In this document: piece after piece, positions 16,866-25,837 of the stretch
Layout of the letters: each line of letters opens with the position of its first letter
Numbering within the stretch: the first letter of the stretch is position 1
Assembly: GCA_934589065.1 (NCBI GenBank)
Contig: CAKTNN010000008.1
Location: 1 to 64,000, forward strand
Source: an uncultured Oscillospiraceae bacterium
GTDB lineage: Bacteria > Bacillota > Clostridia > Oscillospirales > Oscillospiraceae
DNA: 64,000 nucleotides
Direction: 5' to 3'
Notes under the pieces: generated by a model
The model's database searches: none
What the model saw: only the letters and a program-made list of their open reading frames with translations
What the model was told of the DNA's origin: nothing
Position numbers and translations under genes: made by a program

Positions 16866-16901
16866 TTTTGTTCCCTCCTCTGCTTTCTTGCTTACAGGGC
16901 T

Positions 16902-16930
16902 ATCATACCAGCAAGGGGGCACAACGTCAA
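16902..16930 (-). promoter_or_regulatory. Promoter of the NfeD-SPFH operon
   Basis: On the minus strand, TTGACG (16925-16930), a 17-base spacer and TATGAT (16902-16907) with an extended -10 TGG. Confidence 0.75.
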
Positions 16931-17080
16931 TTCCCTTTCGAGCAAAATAACGGGGGTTATTTTTGTTCAAAAAGGAAAATAGAAGCAAAGGAAAAAGGGC
17001 CGTTAAAAACACATGGTCACAGCCCGCCTGCGCACCTTCCCGGTGCGGCAATGCTAAGTTCTCTATTGAAAGAGAATGCG

Positions 17081-17110
17081 ATTGCGAACCGGCCTGCGCC
17101 GGTTCGCAAT
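17081..17110. repeat. Dispersed palindromic repeat, possibly acting as terminator
   Basis: ATTGCGAACCGGC and GCCGGTTCGCAAT form a perfect 13-base stem around CTGC. This is a copy of the intergenic repeat family. It lies just past the stop of the symporter gene on the minus strand, where it may end that transcript, although no good T tract follows. Confidence 0.7.
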
Positions 17111-17143
17111 GACGTGTTTTTAACAGCCCTTTGTATGTTTCGG

Positions 17144-18373
17144 TTACTTCCTGGCAGCCAGCTTCTTTTCCCGCTTATCTTCCAGGTTGGAAACCACCAT
17201 GGCGCAGGCGGCGTCACCGGTGATGTTCACGGTGGTGCGGCCCATATCGAAGATGCGGTCAACGCCTGCAACCAGGGCAATGCCGTCCACAGGCAGGCCC
17301 ACGGAGGTCAGCACCATGGCAAGCATCACCATGCCCGCACCGGGAACACCGGCAGTGCCGATAGAGGCCAGGGTAGCGGTGAGCACGATGGTGAGCATCT
17401 GGGGCAGGGTCAGCTGAATGCCATAGCAGGAAGCGATAAAGATGGCGCACACGCCCTGATAGATGGCAGTGCCGTCCATATTGATGGTGGCGCCCAGGGG
17501 CAGCACAAAGGAGGCAACCTCCTTCTTAGCGCCCAGCTTTTCGGTGCAGCTCATGTTGATTGGCAGCGTACCTACGGAAGAGGCGCTGGAGAAGGCGAAG
17601 AGGATTGCGGGCATCATACCCTTAAAGAAGGTAATGGGGCTCATGCCGCCCATGGTCTTCACCGTCAGGGAGTAGACGAGCAGCGCATGGAAAATGTAGC
17701 ATATATAGGCCGTCAGCAGCACCATGGCAAGAGAGTCGATGATGGCGGTGCCGTTGGTGGCAATAATGGGGCACAGCAGGCAGAACACGCCAATGGGGGA
17801 GAGCTTGAGGATCAGCTCCATGCACTTCATGAAAATGTCGTTCAGGTCATTGAAGGCGGCAACCACCCGGACATTCTTTTCCCCAACCAGAATGATGGAG
17901 AAACCCAAAAGCACAGCCATCACGATCACCTGGAGCATATTGGCCTCCACCAGGGGCTTAAAGAAGTTGGAGGGGAAGATATTTACCAGGGTATCCATAA
18001 AGGAGGCGGCAGCGGAAGCATCGTAGGTCAGGTCGGTGGTGGCAATCACCGGGAACAGGCCCTTAAAGAGGTTTCCGCCCAGCAGGCCGATGGTAACGGC
18101 AAAGGCAGTGGTGCACAGATAGAAGACCACGGTTTTCAGGCCGATGACGCCCACCTTGCGGATATCGCTCATGGAAATGATGCCGCACATAATGGAGAAC
18201 AGGACAATGGGAACAACGATGAACTTAACCAGGTTCAGGAAGATCGTGCCGAAGGGCTTGATGATGTTGTCGGCGAAATCCGCCCGTCCCTGCAGCAGCA
18301 GCCCCGTGAAGATTGCCAACAGCATGGCTATGAAAATCTGCATAGCCAGGGACATTTTTTTCTTTTCCTTCAT
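17144..18373 (-). CDS. Dicarboxylate/amino acid:cation symporter (DAACS family)
   Basis: This 409-residue secondary transporter of the GltP/DctA/SstT type imports glutamate, aspartate, C4-dicarboxylates or Ser/Thr with Na+ or H+. It has eight predicted membrane helices plus re-entrant loops. The serine-rich hairpin FAFSSASSVGTLP and the signature GATINMDGTAIYQG (near residue 290) are intact. The exact substrate cannot be told from this sequence. The gene is monocistronic, flanked by repeat-containing spacers. Confidence 0.9.
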   Translation of the reverse strand: MKEKKKMSLAMQIFIAMLLAIFTGLLLQGRADFADNIIKPFGTIFLNLVKFIVVPIVLFSIMCGIISMSDIRKVGVIGLKTVVFYLCTTAFAVTIGLLGGNLFKGLFPVIATTDLTYDASAAASFMDTLVNIFPSNFFKPLVEANMLQVIVMAVLLGFSIILVGEKNVRVVAAFNDLNDIFMKCMELILKLSPIGVFCLLCPIIATNGTAIIDSLAMVLLTAYICYIFHALLVYSLTVKTMGGMSPITFFKGMMPAILFAFSSASSVGTLPINMSCTEKLGAKKEVASFVLPLGATINMDGTAIYQGVCAIFIASCYGIQLTLPQMLTIVLTATLASIGTAGVPGAGMVMLAMVLTSVGLPVDGIALVAGVDRIFDMGRTTVNITGDAACAMVVSNLEDKREKKLAARK

Positions 18374-18583
18374 GATGAATCGCTCCTTTTCTTTTCCTTT
18401 GCAAAAAGCAGTCTGACTGCCGAGATGGATTCATTATAGCATCCCTTCCACGGCCTTGCAATCCCTTTGAAAGGAGAACTTGAAATTTTTATTTGTCAAA
18501 AATGCAAAAACATTTGTTAAGGAGCGCGCAGGCCCTTTACCCCATCGCCATTGCTTTCCCGGTGCGCAGACGTCCCATCCTTC

Positions 18584-18678
18584 GTCATCGTGAACCACTA
18601 CGCCCGCAGTCGTGTATAGAGCGCAACCGCCGAAGGCGGCTCTTAGCGCGAGTAGTCCTCTTTCCTGGTGTGGCAATC
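18584..18678. repeat. Composite dispersed repeat (ends plus inner palindrome)
   Basis: GTCATCGTGAACCACTA at the left and CTGGTGTGGCAATC at the right enclose an inner module with GAGCGCAACCGCCGAAGGCG and GCTCTTAGCGCGAG. The same arrangement occurs at 27168-27266, 43129-43226 and 58692-58785. Confidence 0.75.
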
Positions 18679-18693
18679 TTAGCCCTCCCGCCC

Positions 18694-18734
18694 GTCATTG
18701 CGAACCAGTGACCGATATCACTGGTGTGGCAATC
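18694..18734. repeat. Dispersed palindromic repeat, short form
   Basis: GTCATTGCGAACCAG and CTGGTGTGGCAATC are opposed around GTGACCGATATCAC-type central sequence. It can fold as one hairpin. Confidence 0.75.
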
Positions 18735-18748
18735 TCGACCTTCTTCCT

Positions 18749-18785
18749 GTCATTGCGAACCAGTCCTCAGACTGGTGTGGCAATC
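18749..18785. repeat. Dispersed palindromic repeat, short form
   Basis: The ends are the same as in the copy at 18694 (GTCATTGCGAACCAG ... CTGGTGTGGCAATC), with a short centre, TCCTCAGA. Confidence 0.75.
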
Positions 18786-18825
18786 CCCCGGGTATTTAGA
18801 CTGCCTAAAGGTACTGCCGCGTCCT

Positions 18826-18881
18826 CTCCTCACCCCGTCACGGCTTCGCCGTGCCACCCCTCCCCACACGGGGAGGGACTT
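18826..18881. repeat. Dispersed repeat module A
   Basis: CTCCTCACCCCGTCACGGC, followed by GCCGTGCCACCCC and CCCACACGGGGAGGGACTT. The same module occurs at 58557 and 58930, and part of it near 43014. It contains two short palindromes. Confidence 0.7.
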
Positions 18882-18935
18882 ATCAATCCCTCAGTCAGCC
18901 TAACAGCCCCACGGATGAGGCCGCTCCTGTTTAAC

Positions 18936-18966
18936 AAAAAATCCCCGCTGCAAACAGCAGCGGGGA
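18936..18966 (-). terminator. rpoD terminator
   Basis: CCCCGCTGC and GCAGCGGGG pair around AAACA; on the minus strand ATTTTTTG follows. It lies just after the rpoD stop. Confidence 0.9.
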
Positions 18967-18971
18967 AACGC

Positions 18972-20129
18972 TCAGCAGTAGAAATCCCGAATCTTCTTTG
19001 CACGGCTGGGGTGGCGCAGCTTGCGGATGGCCTTGTTTTCAATCTGGCGAATCCGCTCCCGGGTGACGCCGAAGATCTGGCCCACCTCTTCCAGGGTGTG
19101 GGTGCGACCATCGTACATACCGAACCGCATCCGGAGCACATCGGCTTCCCGCTCGGTCAGAGTCCCAAGAATTTCCTTCAGGGCCTCGGCAAGCAGGGCG
19201 TTGGAGGTGGCATCGGCAGGGCCGGGGGTGCGCTCGTCTTCCACAAAGGAGCCGATGGAGGTATCCTCTTCGTCACCTACGGGGGTATCCAGGCTCAGGG
19301 TATCCGCAGCGGTGCGGTTGGCCTCGATGATCTTTTCCACAGGCAGCCCCAGCTCGGCGGCAATTTCTTCCATAGTGGGCTCCCGGCCCAGCTCCTGTAC
19401 CAGCTTCCGGTTGCAGCGGGTGGCCTTGTTGATTACCTCTACCATGTGCACCGGCACCCGGATTGTCCGGGCCTGGTCGGCAATGGCACGGGTAATGGCC
19501 TGCCGAATCCACCAGGTGGCGTATGTAGAGAATTTGTTTCCCTTTGTCCAGTCGAATTTGTCTACCGCGCGGATAAGGCCGGTGTTGCCCTCCTGAATCA
19601 GGTCCAGGATGTGCAGGCCGCGCCCGGAATACTTCTTGGCAATGGATACAACCAGCCGCAGGTTTGCTTCCGTCAGCTTGTTTTTTGCTTCCTGATCGCC
19701 CTCGGATACCCGCTTGGCAAGCTCTACCTCTTCCTCGGCAGACAGCAGCTTTACCTGACCGATTTCCTTCAGGTACATCCGCACGGGGTCATCCAGGCTA
19801 TATTCCGCCGCCAGATCCACCGGGTCGATGAGCTCTTCTTCTTCGATGTTCCGCAGGTCAAGGCCATCGTCCAGGTTGTCTCCCAGGCCGTCCCCCAAAA
19901 CATCCAGGTTGTCGTCCATATCCAGCTCGGTGGTCACGACCTGAATATTCATGGAATCAAACCGGTCGTAGATCTCTTCGATCTTTTCCGGAGACAGCTG
20001 CATCTTTTCCAGGATGGCATTGAGCTCGGTATCCTTGATCATGCCCTCTTTTTTGCCCTTTAGAATCAGGGCCTGCATGGAGGCCTGGAGGTCTTCTGTG
20101 GGCTTGGTCGGCTTTTTGGCAGTACTCAT
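18972..20129 (-). CDS. rpoD: RNA polymerase primary sigma factor SigA/RpoD
   Basis: This 385-residue group 1 sigma factor directs RNA polymerase to housekeeping promoters. It has region 1.1-like helices at the N-terminus and an acidic segment at about 70-100. Region 1.2 ([11 protein letters not shown]), region 2 ([16 protein letters not shown]...[19 protein letters not shown]...[13 protein letters not shown]), region 3 and region 4 ([20 protein letters not shown]) follow. dnaG, its usual neighbour, is not adjacent; lepA is divergent. The promoters described in this window fit what this factor recognises. Confidence 0.97.
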   Translation of the reverse strand: MSTAKKPTKPTEDLQASMQALILKGKKEGMIKDTELNAILEKMQLSPEKIEEIYDRFDSMNIQVVTTELDMDDNLDVLGDGLGDNLDDGLDLRNIEEEELIDPVDLAAEYSLDDPVRMYLKEIGQVKLLSAEEEVELAKRVSEGDQEAKNKLTEANLRLVVSIAKKYSGRGLHILDLIQEGNTGLIRAVDKFDWTKGNKFSTYATWWIRQAITRAIADQARTIRVPVHMVEVINKATRCNRKLVQELGREPTMEEIAAELGLPVEKIIEANRTAADTLSLDTPVGDEEDTSIGSFVEDERTPGPADATSNALLAEALKEILGTLTEREADVLRMRFGMYDGRTHTLEEVGQIFGVTRERIRQIENKAIRKLRHPSRAKKIRDFYC

Positions 20130-20190
20130 ATTCTTTCCCTTCTCGTCTTCTCGAAACTACTGACTGTGTAACATTTTCTTACGCCATAAG

Positions 20191-20219
20191 ACTATACCCC
20201 GAAAATGTTTTTTCGGCAA
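20191..20219 (-). promoter_or_regulatory. Probable rpoD promoter
   Basis: On the minus strand, TTGCCG (20214-20219), a 17-base spacer and TATAGT (20191-20196), about 60 bases before the rpoD start. Confidence 0.55.
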
Positions 20220-20314
20220 GGGTTTTTTCAAAGAATAATTCCCTTTTTGCGTAAATTGTCGGATTTTTCTGGGTGACGCTTAGAGTTTTCCCCATTTTTC
20301 GTGAAAACATACGG

Positions 20315-20343
20315 TTTACTTTTCTGGAAAAAATCGTTATAAT
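20315..20343 (+). promoter_or_regulatory. Promoter of the lepA-hemW region
   Basis: TTTACT (20315-20320), a 17-base spacer and a perfect TATAAT (20338-20343), 50 bases upstream of the lepA ATG. Confidence 0.8.
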
Positions 20344-20392
20344 TGATAAAATGCAATTTGTATGCCCAATTTATCAAGAGAGGTAGCCCAAT

Positions 20393-22201
20393 ATGACGGA
20401 TCTGTCCCACATCCGAAACTTTTCCATTATCGCCCATATTGACCACGGCAAGTCTACTCTGGCAGACCGGCTGATGGAGCAGTGCAAGGCCGTTGACCTG
20501 CGCCAGAAAGCCGAACAGCTGCTGGACTCCATGGATTTGGAGCGGGAGCGGGGCATTACCATCAAGGCCACCGCCGTGCAGCTGAACTACACCGCCGACA
20601 ACGGGGAAACTTACGATTTAAACCTCATCGATACCCCGGGCCACGTGGACTTTAACTACGAGGTTTCCCGTTCCCTTGCCGCCTGCGAGGGCGCGGTGCT
20701 GGTGGTGGATGCCAGCCAGGGGGTGGAAGCCCAGACTCTGGCAAACACCTACCTTGCCATTGATGCAGGGCTGGAAGTGCTGCCCGTCATCAATAAAATC
20801 GATCTGCCCTCTGCAAGGCCCAAGGAGGTCAAGGCCGAGGTAGAGGATATCATCGGCATTCCCGCAGAGGATGCCCCGGAAATCTCCGCCAAAAACGGCA
20901 TTAATATTCATTCCGTTCTGGAGATGATCGTCCGGGATATCCCCGCCCCCAAGGGCGACCGGAGCGCGCCGCTGCAGGCCCTGATCTTTGACAGCCAGTA
21001 CGATGCCTACCGGGGCGTCATTGTCTACACCCGGATTAAGGAAGGCACGGTTCGGGCCGGGATGGACATTAAAATGATGGCAACCGGCGCAGTTTATAAG
21101 GTGGTGGAAGTGGGCACCATGAATCCCCTTGGCCTGACCCCCGGGGCAGAGCTGGGGGCCGGCGAAGTGGGCTACATCACCGCCTCCATTAAAAATGTGG
21201 CGGATACCCGGGTGGGCGATACCATCACTGCCTTGGAAAATCCCGCCGCCGAACCCCTGCCCGGCTACCGCCAGGTGCAGCCCATGGTGTATTCCGGTGT
21301 GTACCCGGCAGACGGCGCCAAGTATCAGGATTTACGGGACGCTCTGGAGAAGCTCAAACTAAACGATGCCTCCATGAGCTACGAGCCGGAGAGCTCCATT
21401 GCTCTGGGCTTTGGCTTCCGCTGCGGCTTTTTGGGGCTGCTGCACATGGAAATCATCCAGGAGCGGCTGGAACGGGAATACAACCTGGATCTCATCACCA
21501 CCGCCCCCAACGTTGTGTACCGGGTGACCAAAACCGATGGCACGGTGCTGATGGTGGATAACCCCCTGGACTACCCCGACCCCATGGAAATTGAGCTGGC
21601 GGAGGAGCCCTTTGTTAAGGCCAGCCTGATCACGCCCCAGGAGTATGTGGGCAACATTATGGATTTGTGCCAGGCCCGCCGGGGGGAATTCAAGAATATG
21701 GAATACCTGGATGCCAACCGGGTGGAGCTCCACTACGAAATGCCCCTGAACGAAATCATCTACGATTTCTTCGATGCCCTCAAGTCCCGCACCCGGGGCT
21801 ATGGCAGCCTGGACTATACCTTCCTGGGCTATCGGCCCAGCCGCCTGGTCAAGCTGGATATTCTCTTAAACGGCGATGTGGTGGACGCTCTGAGTTTCAT
21901 CCTCTTTGCGGACAACGCCTACCCCAGAGCCCGGAAGATCTGCGAAAAGCTGAAGGATAATATTCCCAGAGCCCAGTTTGAAATCCCCGTGCAGGCAGCC
22001 ATCGGTGGCAAGATCATTGCCCGGGAGACCATCAAGGCCCTGCGTAAGGATGTGCTTGCCAAGTGCTACGGCGGCGACATTACCCGGAAAAAGAAGCTTC
22101 TGGAAAAGCAGAAGGAGGGCAAAAAGCGGATGCGCACCTTTGGCACCGTTGCCGTCCCCTCCGAGGCCTTTATGGCTGTGCTGAAGCTGGATGATGAATA
22201 A
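20393..22201 (+). CDS. lepA: Elongation factor 4 (LepA), translational GTPase
   Basis: LepA/EF4 acts on the ribosome in initiation and back-translocation. At 602 residues it has normal length. The P-loop AHIDHGKST is at residues 14-22, and DTPGHVDF and NKIDLP are the other GTPase motifs. Domain II, the EF-G-like domains and the family-specific C-terminal domain (ending [24 protein letters not shown]) are complete. hemW follows at a short distance, the common Firmicute order. Confidence 0.98.
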   Translation: MTDLSHIRNFSIIAHIDHGKSTLADRLMEQCKAVDLRQKAEQLLDSMDLERERGITIKATAVQLNYTADNGETYDLNLIDTPGHVDFNYEVSRSLAACEGAVLVVDASQGVEAQTLANTYLAIDAGLEVLPVINKIDLPSARPKEVKAEVEDIIGIPAEDAPEISAKNGINIHSVLEMIVRDIPAPKGDRSAPLQALIFDSQYDAYRGVIVYTRIKEGTVRAGMDIKMMATGAVYKVVEVGTMNPLGLTPGAELGAGEVGYITASIKNVADTRVGDTITALENPAAEPLPGYRQVQPMVYSGVYPADGAKYQDLRDALEKLKLNDASMSYEPESSIALGFGFRCGFLGLLHMEIIQERLEREYNLDLITTAPNVVYRVTKTDGTVLMVDNPLDYPDPMEIELAEEPFVKASLITPQEYVGNIMDLCQARRGEFKNMEYLDANRVELHYEMPLNEIIYDFFDALKSRTRGYGSLDYTFLGYRPSRLVKLDILLNGDVVDALSFILFADNAYPRARKICEKLKDNIPRAQFEIPVQAAIGGKIIARETIKALRKDVLAKCYGGDITRKKKLLEKQKEGKKRMRTFGTVAVPSEAFMAVLKLDDE

Positions 22202-22245
22202 CCCCTTTGCCGGATGAATTTCTTGAATCATAGGAGGTGCACCCC

Positions 22246-23439
22246 ATGCCCATCTTAACGAAACGAATGAACAAGACCCCTTTGGGAATTTATATTCACA
22301 TTCCCTTCTGCCGCAGCAAGTGCCAGTATTGCGATTTCTATTCCCTGCCCTGCAAGGATGATGCCCTGATGGATGCCTACCTGGACGCAATCTGCGCCCA
22401 TATCAAGGAGGCCGGCGCCCTGTGCCCCGGCTATCGGGTGGATACGGTGTATTTTGGCGGCGGCACGCCCAGCTTTTTTGGGGCGGACGCCCTGGCAATT
22501 ATCCTGACCCAGCTGCGCCGGAGCTTTGACGTGGCAACGGACGCGGAAATCACCTTTGAGGCGAACCCGGATTCCGTTACCGACCGGCTGCTGCACCGGC
22601 TGAGAGCCGAGGGCTTCAACCGGGTAAGCCTGGGGGTGCAGTGCGACAACGATGAGATCCTCAAAAAGCTGGGCCGTCCCCATACCTATGCCCAGGCGGT
22701 AACTGCCTATCAGCGCATCCGCAAGGCGGGCTTCCGGAATGTCTCCCTGGACCTTATGTACGGTCTGCCGGGGCAATCCCTTCACGATTGGCAGGAAACC
22801 CTGGAAAACGTGCTGCGCCTGAACCCGGAGCATATCTCCTGCTACGGTCTGAAGGTGGAAGAGGGAACGCCTCTGTATGAAATCAAGGATTTTGCAAACC
22901 TTGCCAATGACGATACCCAGGCGGATATGTATATGGCGGCGGTAGAAGCGCTGCAAAACCGGGGCTTCCGCCAGTATGAAATTTCCAATTTCTGCCGCAA
23001 GGGCCTCTACTCCCGGCACAATACCAAGTATTGGACGGGGGGCGAATACCTGGGCTTCGGCCCCAGCGCCAGCTCGGACTTTGCAGGCAAGCGCTTTACC
23101 ATGGTGCGGGATCTGCAGGCCTACATCCAGGGCATCCGCACCGGCGGCAATATTATGGAGGACGTACAGGAAATCCCCCTGCGGGAGCGGGCGGGAGAAT
23201 ACCTGATGCTCCGGCTGCGCACCACTGCCGGCATCTATAAAGAGGAATACGAGCGCACCTTCCTGCTGCCCTTCAAGCCCCTGGAGGATATCCTGCTGAA
23301 ATATCGGGCCTATTACCGCACCGCCCAGAGTGAGGACGGACGCTGGTACCTGACCCCCAGAGGATTTTTGGTATCCAACGATATCATTTCCGATCTGCTC
23401 ATTGCCCAGGACGAATCCGAGCCGCTGAAAAAGCTGTAA
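22246..23439 (+). CDS. hemW: Radical SAM haem chaperone HemW (HemN-like)
   Basis: This 397-residue protein has the cluster motif C22-x3-C26-x2-C29 followed by the HemW form (PFCRSKCQYCDF). HemW inserts haem into respiratory enzymes and is often misannotated as coproporphyrinogen oxidase. The start at 22246 is preferred because AGGAGG ends eight bases before it; the upstream GTG lies inside that site. It is probably co-transcribed with lepA. Confidence 0.92.
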   Translation: MPILTKRMNKTPLGIYIHIPFCRSKCQYCDFYSLPCKDDALMDAYLDAICAHIKEAGALCPGYRVDTVYFGGGTPSFFGADALAIILTQLRRSFDVATDAEITFEANPDSVTDRLLHRLRAEGFNRVSLGVQCDNDEILKKLGRPHTYAQAVTAYQRIRKAGFRNVSLDLMYGLPGQSLHDWQETLENVLRLNPEHISCYGLKVEEGTPLYEIKDFANLANDDTQADMYMAAVEALQNRGFRQYEISNFCRKGLYSRHNTKYWTGGEYLGFGPSASSDFAGKRFTMVRDLQAYIQGIRTGGNIMEDVQEIPLRERAGEYLMLRLRTTAGIYKEEYERTFLLPFKPLEDILLKYRAYYRTAQSEDGRWYLTPRGFLVSNDIISDLLIAQDESEPLKKL

Positions 23440-23482
23440 AGAGTCCCTTGGAACGGAATCAAAACAATTGGGAGGAATTGTC

Positions 23483-23986
23483 ATGAAACGGGAAGACTAT
23501 ATCAGCTGGGATGAATACTTTATGGGCATTGCCATGCTGGCAGCCAGACGGAGCAAGGATCCCAATACCCAGGTGGGGGCCTGCATTGTCTCCCAGGACA
23601 ATATCATCCTCTCCACCGGCTACAACGGAATGCCCAAGGGCTGCTCCGATGACGAATATCCCTGGGAGCGGGAGGGGGAGCAGACCAAATACCCCTATGT
23701 TGTCCATGCGGAGCTCAACGCCATTCTCAATGCCCACGGCAGAAATCTTCAGGGCAGCCGTCTGTTTGTGGCGCTGTTTCCCTGCAACGAATGCGCCAAG
23801 GCCATTATTCAGAGCGGCGTGAAGGAAGTGCTGTATCTTTCCGATAAGTATGCTGACTCCCTGGCAACCCTGGCTTCCAAACGGATGATGCGGTCTGCCG
23901 GTGTGAAATTTACCCAGCTGCGGCCCCGGCTGAAATCCATCACCCTGGACTTTGTGCCGGAAGAAGAAAGGAACGGAACGCAATGA
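23483..23986 (+). CDS. Deoxycytidylate (dCMP) deaminase, ComEB-like
   Basis: This 167-residue zinc enzyme converts dCMP to dUMP for thymidylate synthesis. The zinc and catalytic residues are visible: His75-Ala-Glu77 (VHAELNAILN) and Cys101/Cys104 (PCNEC). The start follows GGGAGGAATTGTC. It overlaps the Rrf2 regulator gene by four bases (ATGA). Confidence 0.93.
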   Translation: MKREDYISWDEYFMGIAMLAARRSKDPNTQVGACIVSQDNIILSTGYNGMPKGCSDDEYPWEREGEQTKYPYVVHAELNAILNAHGRNLQGSRLFVALFPCNECAKAIIQSGVKEVLYLSDKYADSLATLASKRMMRSAGVKFTQLRPRLKSITLDFVPEEERNGTQ

Positions 23987-24417
23987 TTTCCACAAGAGGA
24001 CGCTATGCCCTGCGGATGATGCTGGACTTAAGCGAACACAGTGCAGATGGCTTTGTGGCGCTGAAGGACATTGCCGCCCGGCAGGACATTTCCAAAAAAT
24101 ATCTGGAGCAGATCATTCCCGTGCTGAATCGGGCGGGCCTTTTGCAGACCACCCGGGGGGTGCAGGGCGGCTACCGCCTGGCCCGGAAGCCTTCGGAATA
24201 CACCGTGGGGGATATTCTCCGGGTGACGGAGACTAGCCTTACGAGCGTTGCCTGTCTGGAATCCGGCGCGACTACCTGCCCCAGGCAGCAGGACTGCCTG
24301 ACCAAGCCCGTGTGGGAGGGCCTGGACCGGGTGATCAACGAATACCTGGATTCCATCACCCTTCAGGACATTCTGGACAGAAGGCAGTCCACCGTAGGGA
24401 ACGACTATGTTATCTAA
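23983..24417 (+). CDS. Rrf2/IscR-family transcriptional regulator, Fe-S type
   Basis: This 144-residue regulator has an N-terminal winged helix (STRGRYALRMMLDL at the start; recognition helix SKKYLEQIIPVL). Three cysteines (Cys91, Cys99, Cys105) in CLESGATTCPRQQDC are arranged as in IscR-like proteins that bind a [2Fe-2S] cluster. In IscR this senses Fe-S status. The isc/suf genes it would usually precede are absent here; it is coupled to dCMP deaminase instead, so its targets are elsewhere. Confidence 0.9.
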   Translation: MISTRGRYALRMMLDLSEHSADGFVALKDIAARQDISKKYLEQIIPVLNRAGLLQTTRGVQGGYRLARKPSEYTVGDILRVTETSLTSVACLESGATTCPRQQDCLTKPVWEGLDRVINEYLDSITLQDILDRRQSTVGNDYVI

Positions 24418-24468
24418 AATATAGAAAACAGGGTTTCAGCGCACCCTTATGGGGCAATCTGCCAAAAG

Positions 24469-24510
24469 AAAAACTGTCATTCCGAATCTACCCCGGAATG
24501 ACAGTTTTTA
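24469..24510. terminator. Bidirectional terminator between Rrf2 and SGNH genes
   Basis: AAAACTGTCATTCCG pairs with CGGAATGACAGTTTT around a short loop, with A and T runs on both flanks. It lies between convergent genes and should serve both. Its core TGTCATTCCG is shared with the dispersed repeats. Confidence 0.9.
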
Positions 24511-24525
24511 TATGTATTTGCCTGG

Positions 24526-25482
24526 TCATCGTACCGAATCAGTTGCTTTTTCTGCCAACTCCAAAAAGTTTGCACAGTCGGTATTCCATTGGGCATAGGC
24601 AGGGTCGCTCCGATGATCCTGCAGCAAGCCGGTATCTGCCAGATAGGAGGCCAGATAAGTACTTACCTTCTCGTCGCCCAGATAGTTCAGGTGGTCGCCC
24701 CCGTCCATGGTATCGGTTTCCCAGTTAAGGGCCAAATCTATTTGGTTTAGTTCCAAATAAGATACCTGCAGCCGGCCTGCCAGTTTTTCCAGCGGTGCTG
24801 CCATTTCCTTCTCCCAACTGATTACGCTTGGCATACTGAAAAGAATCAGCTTTGCACCCATGCGGTCACAGTGCGCCTTGATTTGTGTCAGCGTTTTTTG
24901 GACATTGGCTGGAATTTCGGGATCCCGATATCCCCAGGGCTCCCGCCCCGCTTCCGTCACCCCGACCATTAGCTTCCGGTGGAAATGCCCCCTGCCGGCA
25001 GGCTTGTAGGTGTAGCGCACCGGGCGAAGCATCTGGGTTAGGGAGAGCTTCTTCCAGTTATCATGATACCGCAGCACCGGAACCACGCGGGAAGCCCAGC
25101 GGGTCAGTACATCCAGCTTTGCGTAGTTGCTGTAAAGATGATTGGTTTCCACCATTACCACCCGGGGCTTCTGGTGCCTGCAAAACTGTTCCAAATTCTC
25201 CAGCGAACCCAGAGCCGTCTGTCCCTGGGCGGCACAGACATAAGAGGTAATGCCCCTCTTTTGCCAAAGTACCCAGGGGTCGAAGTCCGTCAAGGGCAGG
25301 CTGTCCCCCAGCACCAGTACGTCCAGAGTATTATCCGGCTCCGTCAGATAGCCGGTGGTGAGTTCATTCACCATACCCGCTTTTTCACTGTTGTCCTTTG
25401 GCAAAAACAGCCAGGAAACGCCCCCCAGCAGCGCCGCCAGGATAAGCAGCCACAGGGCAACCGATTGAACGCGCTTTCCCAT
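24526..25482 (-). CDS. SGNH-hydrolase-like exported protein, function unknown
   Basis: This 318-residue protein has one N-terminal transmembrane helix (about 8-27) followed by an extracytoplasmic domain. The VLVLGDSLPLTDFDPW stretch resembles block I of SGNH/GDSL-type esterases (GDS), and DHLNYLGDEKV near the C-terminus resembles the Asp-x-x-His end block, in the manner of DltD/AlgX-like proteins. This suggests O-acyl transfer or ester hydrolysis on a wall polymer, which is inference. The start at 25482 is chosen because GGGAAGGTG sits eight bases upstream. Confidence 0.65.
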   Translation of the reverse strand: MGKRVQSVALWLLILAALLGGVSWLFLPKDNSEKAGMVNELTTGYLTEPDNTLDVLVLGDSLPLTDFDPWVLWQKRGITSYVCAAQGQTALGSLENLEQFCRHQKPRVVMVETNHLYSNYAKLDVLTRWASRVVPVLRYHDNWKKLSLTQMLRPVRYTYKPAGRGHFHRKLMVGVTEAGREPWGYRDPEIPANVQKTLTQIKAHCDRMGAKLILFSMPSVISWEKEMAAPLEKLAGRLQVSYLELNQIDLALNWETDTMDGGDHLNYLGDEKVSTYLASYLADTGLLQDHRSDPAYAQWNTDCANFLELAEKATDSVR

Positions 25483-25560
25483 AATATACACCTTCCCAAT
25501 TTCCCCCAGGGAATCTGTGCTTGCATAATATCGCTTTTGATTCCGGACATCATCCGGGAG

Positions 25561-25594
25561 AAAACGGTTTTATCAGTGGTTTTGCAACCGTTTT
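25561..25594. promoter_or_regulatory. Inverted repeat in the leader of the SGNH-like gene
   Basis: AAAACGGTT (25561-25569) and AACCGTTTT (25586-25594) are perfect nine-base arms. They lie between the promoter and start codon of the minus-strand gene, so they could form a leader hairpin or an operator. Confidence 0.4.
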
Positions 25595-25599
25595 CATCT

Positions 25600-25628
25600 A
25601 TTATACCAGAGATACGTGGAAAAAGCCA
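25600..25628 (-). promoter_or_regulatory. Probable promoter of the SGNH-like gene
   Basis: On the minus strand a perfect TATAAT (25600-25605) with extended -10 TGG; the -35 region TGGCTT is weak at 17-base spacing. Confidence 0.5.
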
Positions 25629-25742
25629 TTCTTTTTTGCTAAATCGTGCTGTCAAAATGCCCCCACAGACTTCAAATACAGCACTTAGGCACAATAAAAG
25701 GGCTGCCTTGCAAAGCGGCCTTAAATTTCCAAATGCACAAGC

Positions 25743-25795
25743 AAAAACTGTCATTGCAGAAGCAGCGAGCCCGGCCCGCTCTCGGCAATGACAGT
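25743..25795 (-). terminator. galE terminator
   Basis: ACTGTCATTGC (25747-25757) pairs with GCAATGACAGT (25785-25795). On the minus strand it is followed by TTTTT. The arms share the core of the dispersed repeats. Confidence 0.85.
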
Positions 25796-25837
25796 TGTTT
25801 GCTTTCTCATTTTTGGGGACGGCAGTCCCGTTTACTC

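Larger units (their letters stand above)
18374..18971. other. Repeat-filled intergenic stretch
   Basis: These 598 bases between the symporter and rpoD hold no gene that I can support. They contain several modules of the dispersed repeat family (listed separately) and the rpoD terminator. Confidence 0.75.

Noticed and set aside
16866-17051. An N-terminal extension of the NfeD protein upstream of 16865
   Set aside because: The longer frame runs through the promoter and repeat-like sequence, while 16865 has a proper ribosome site and the family start.
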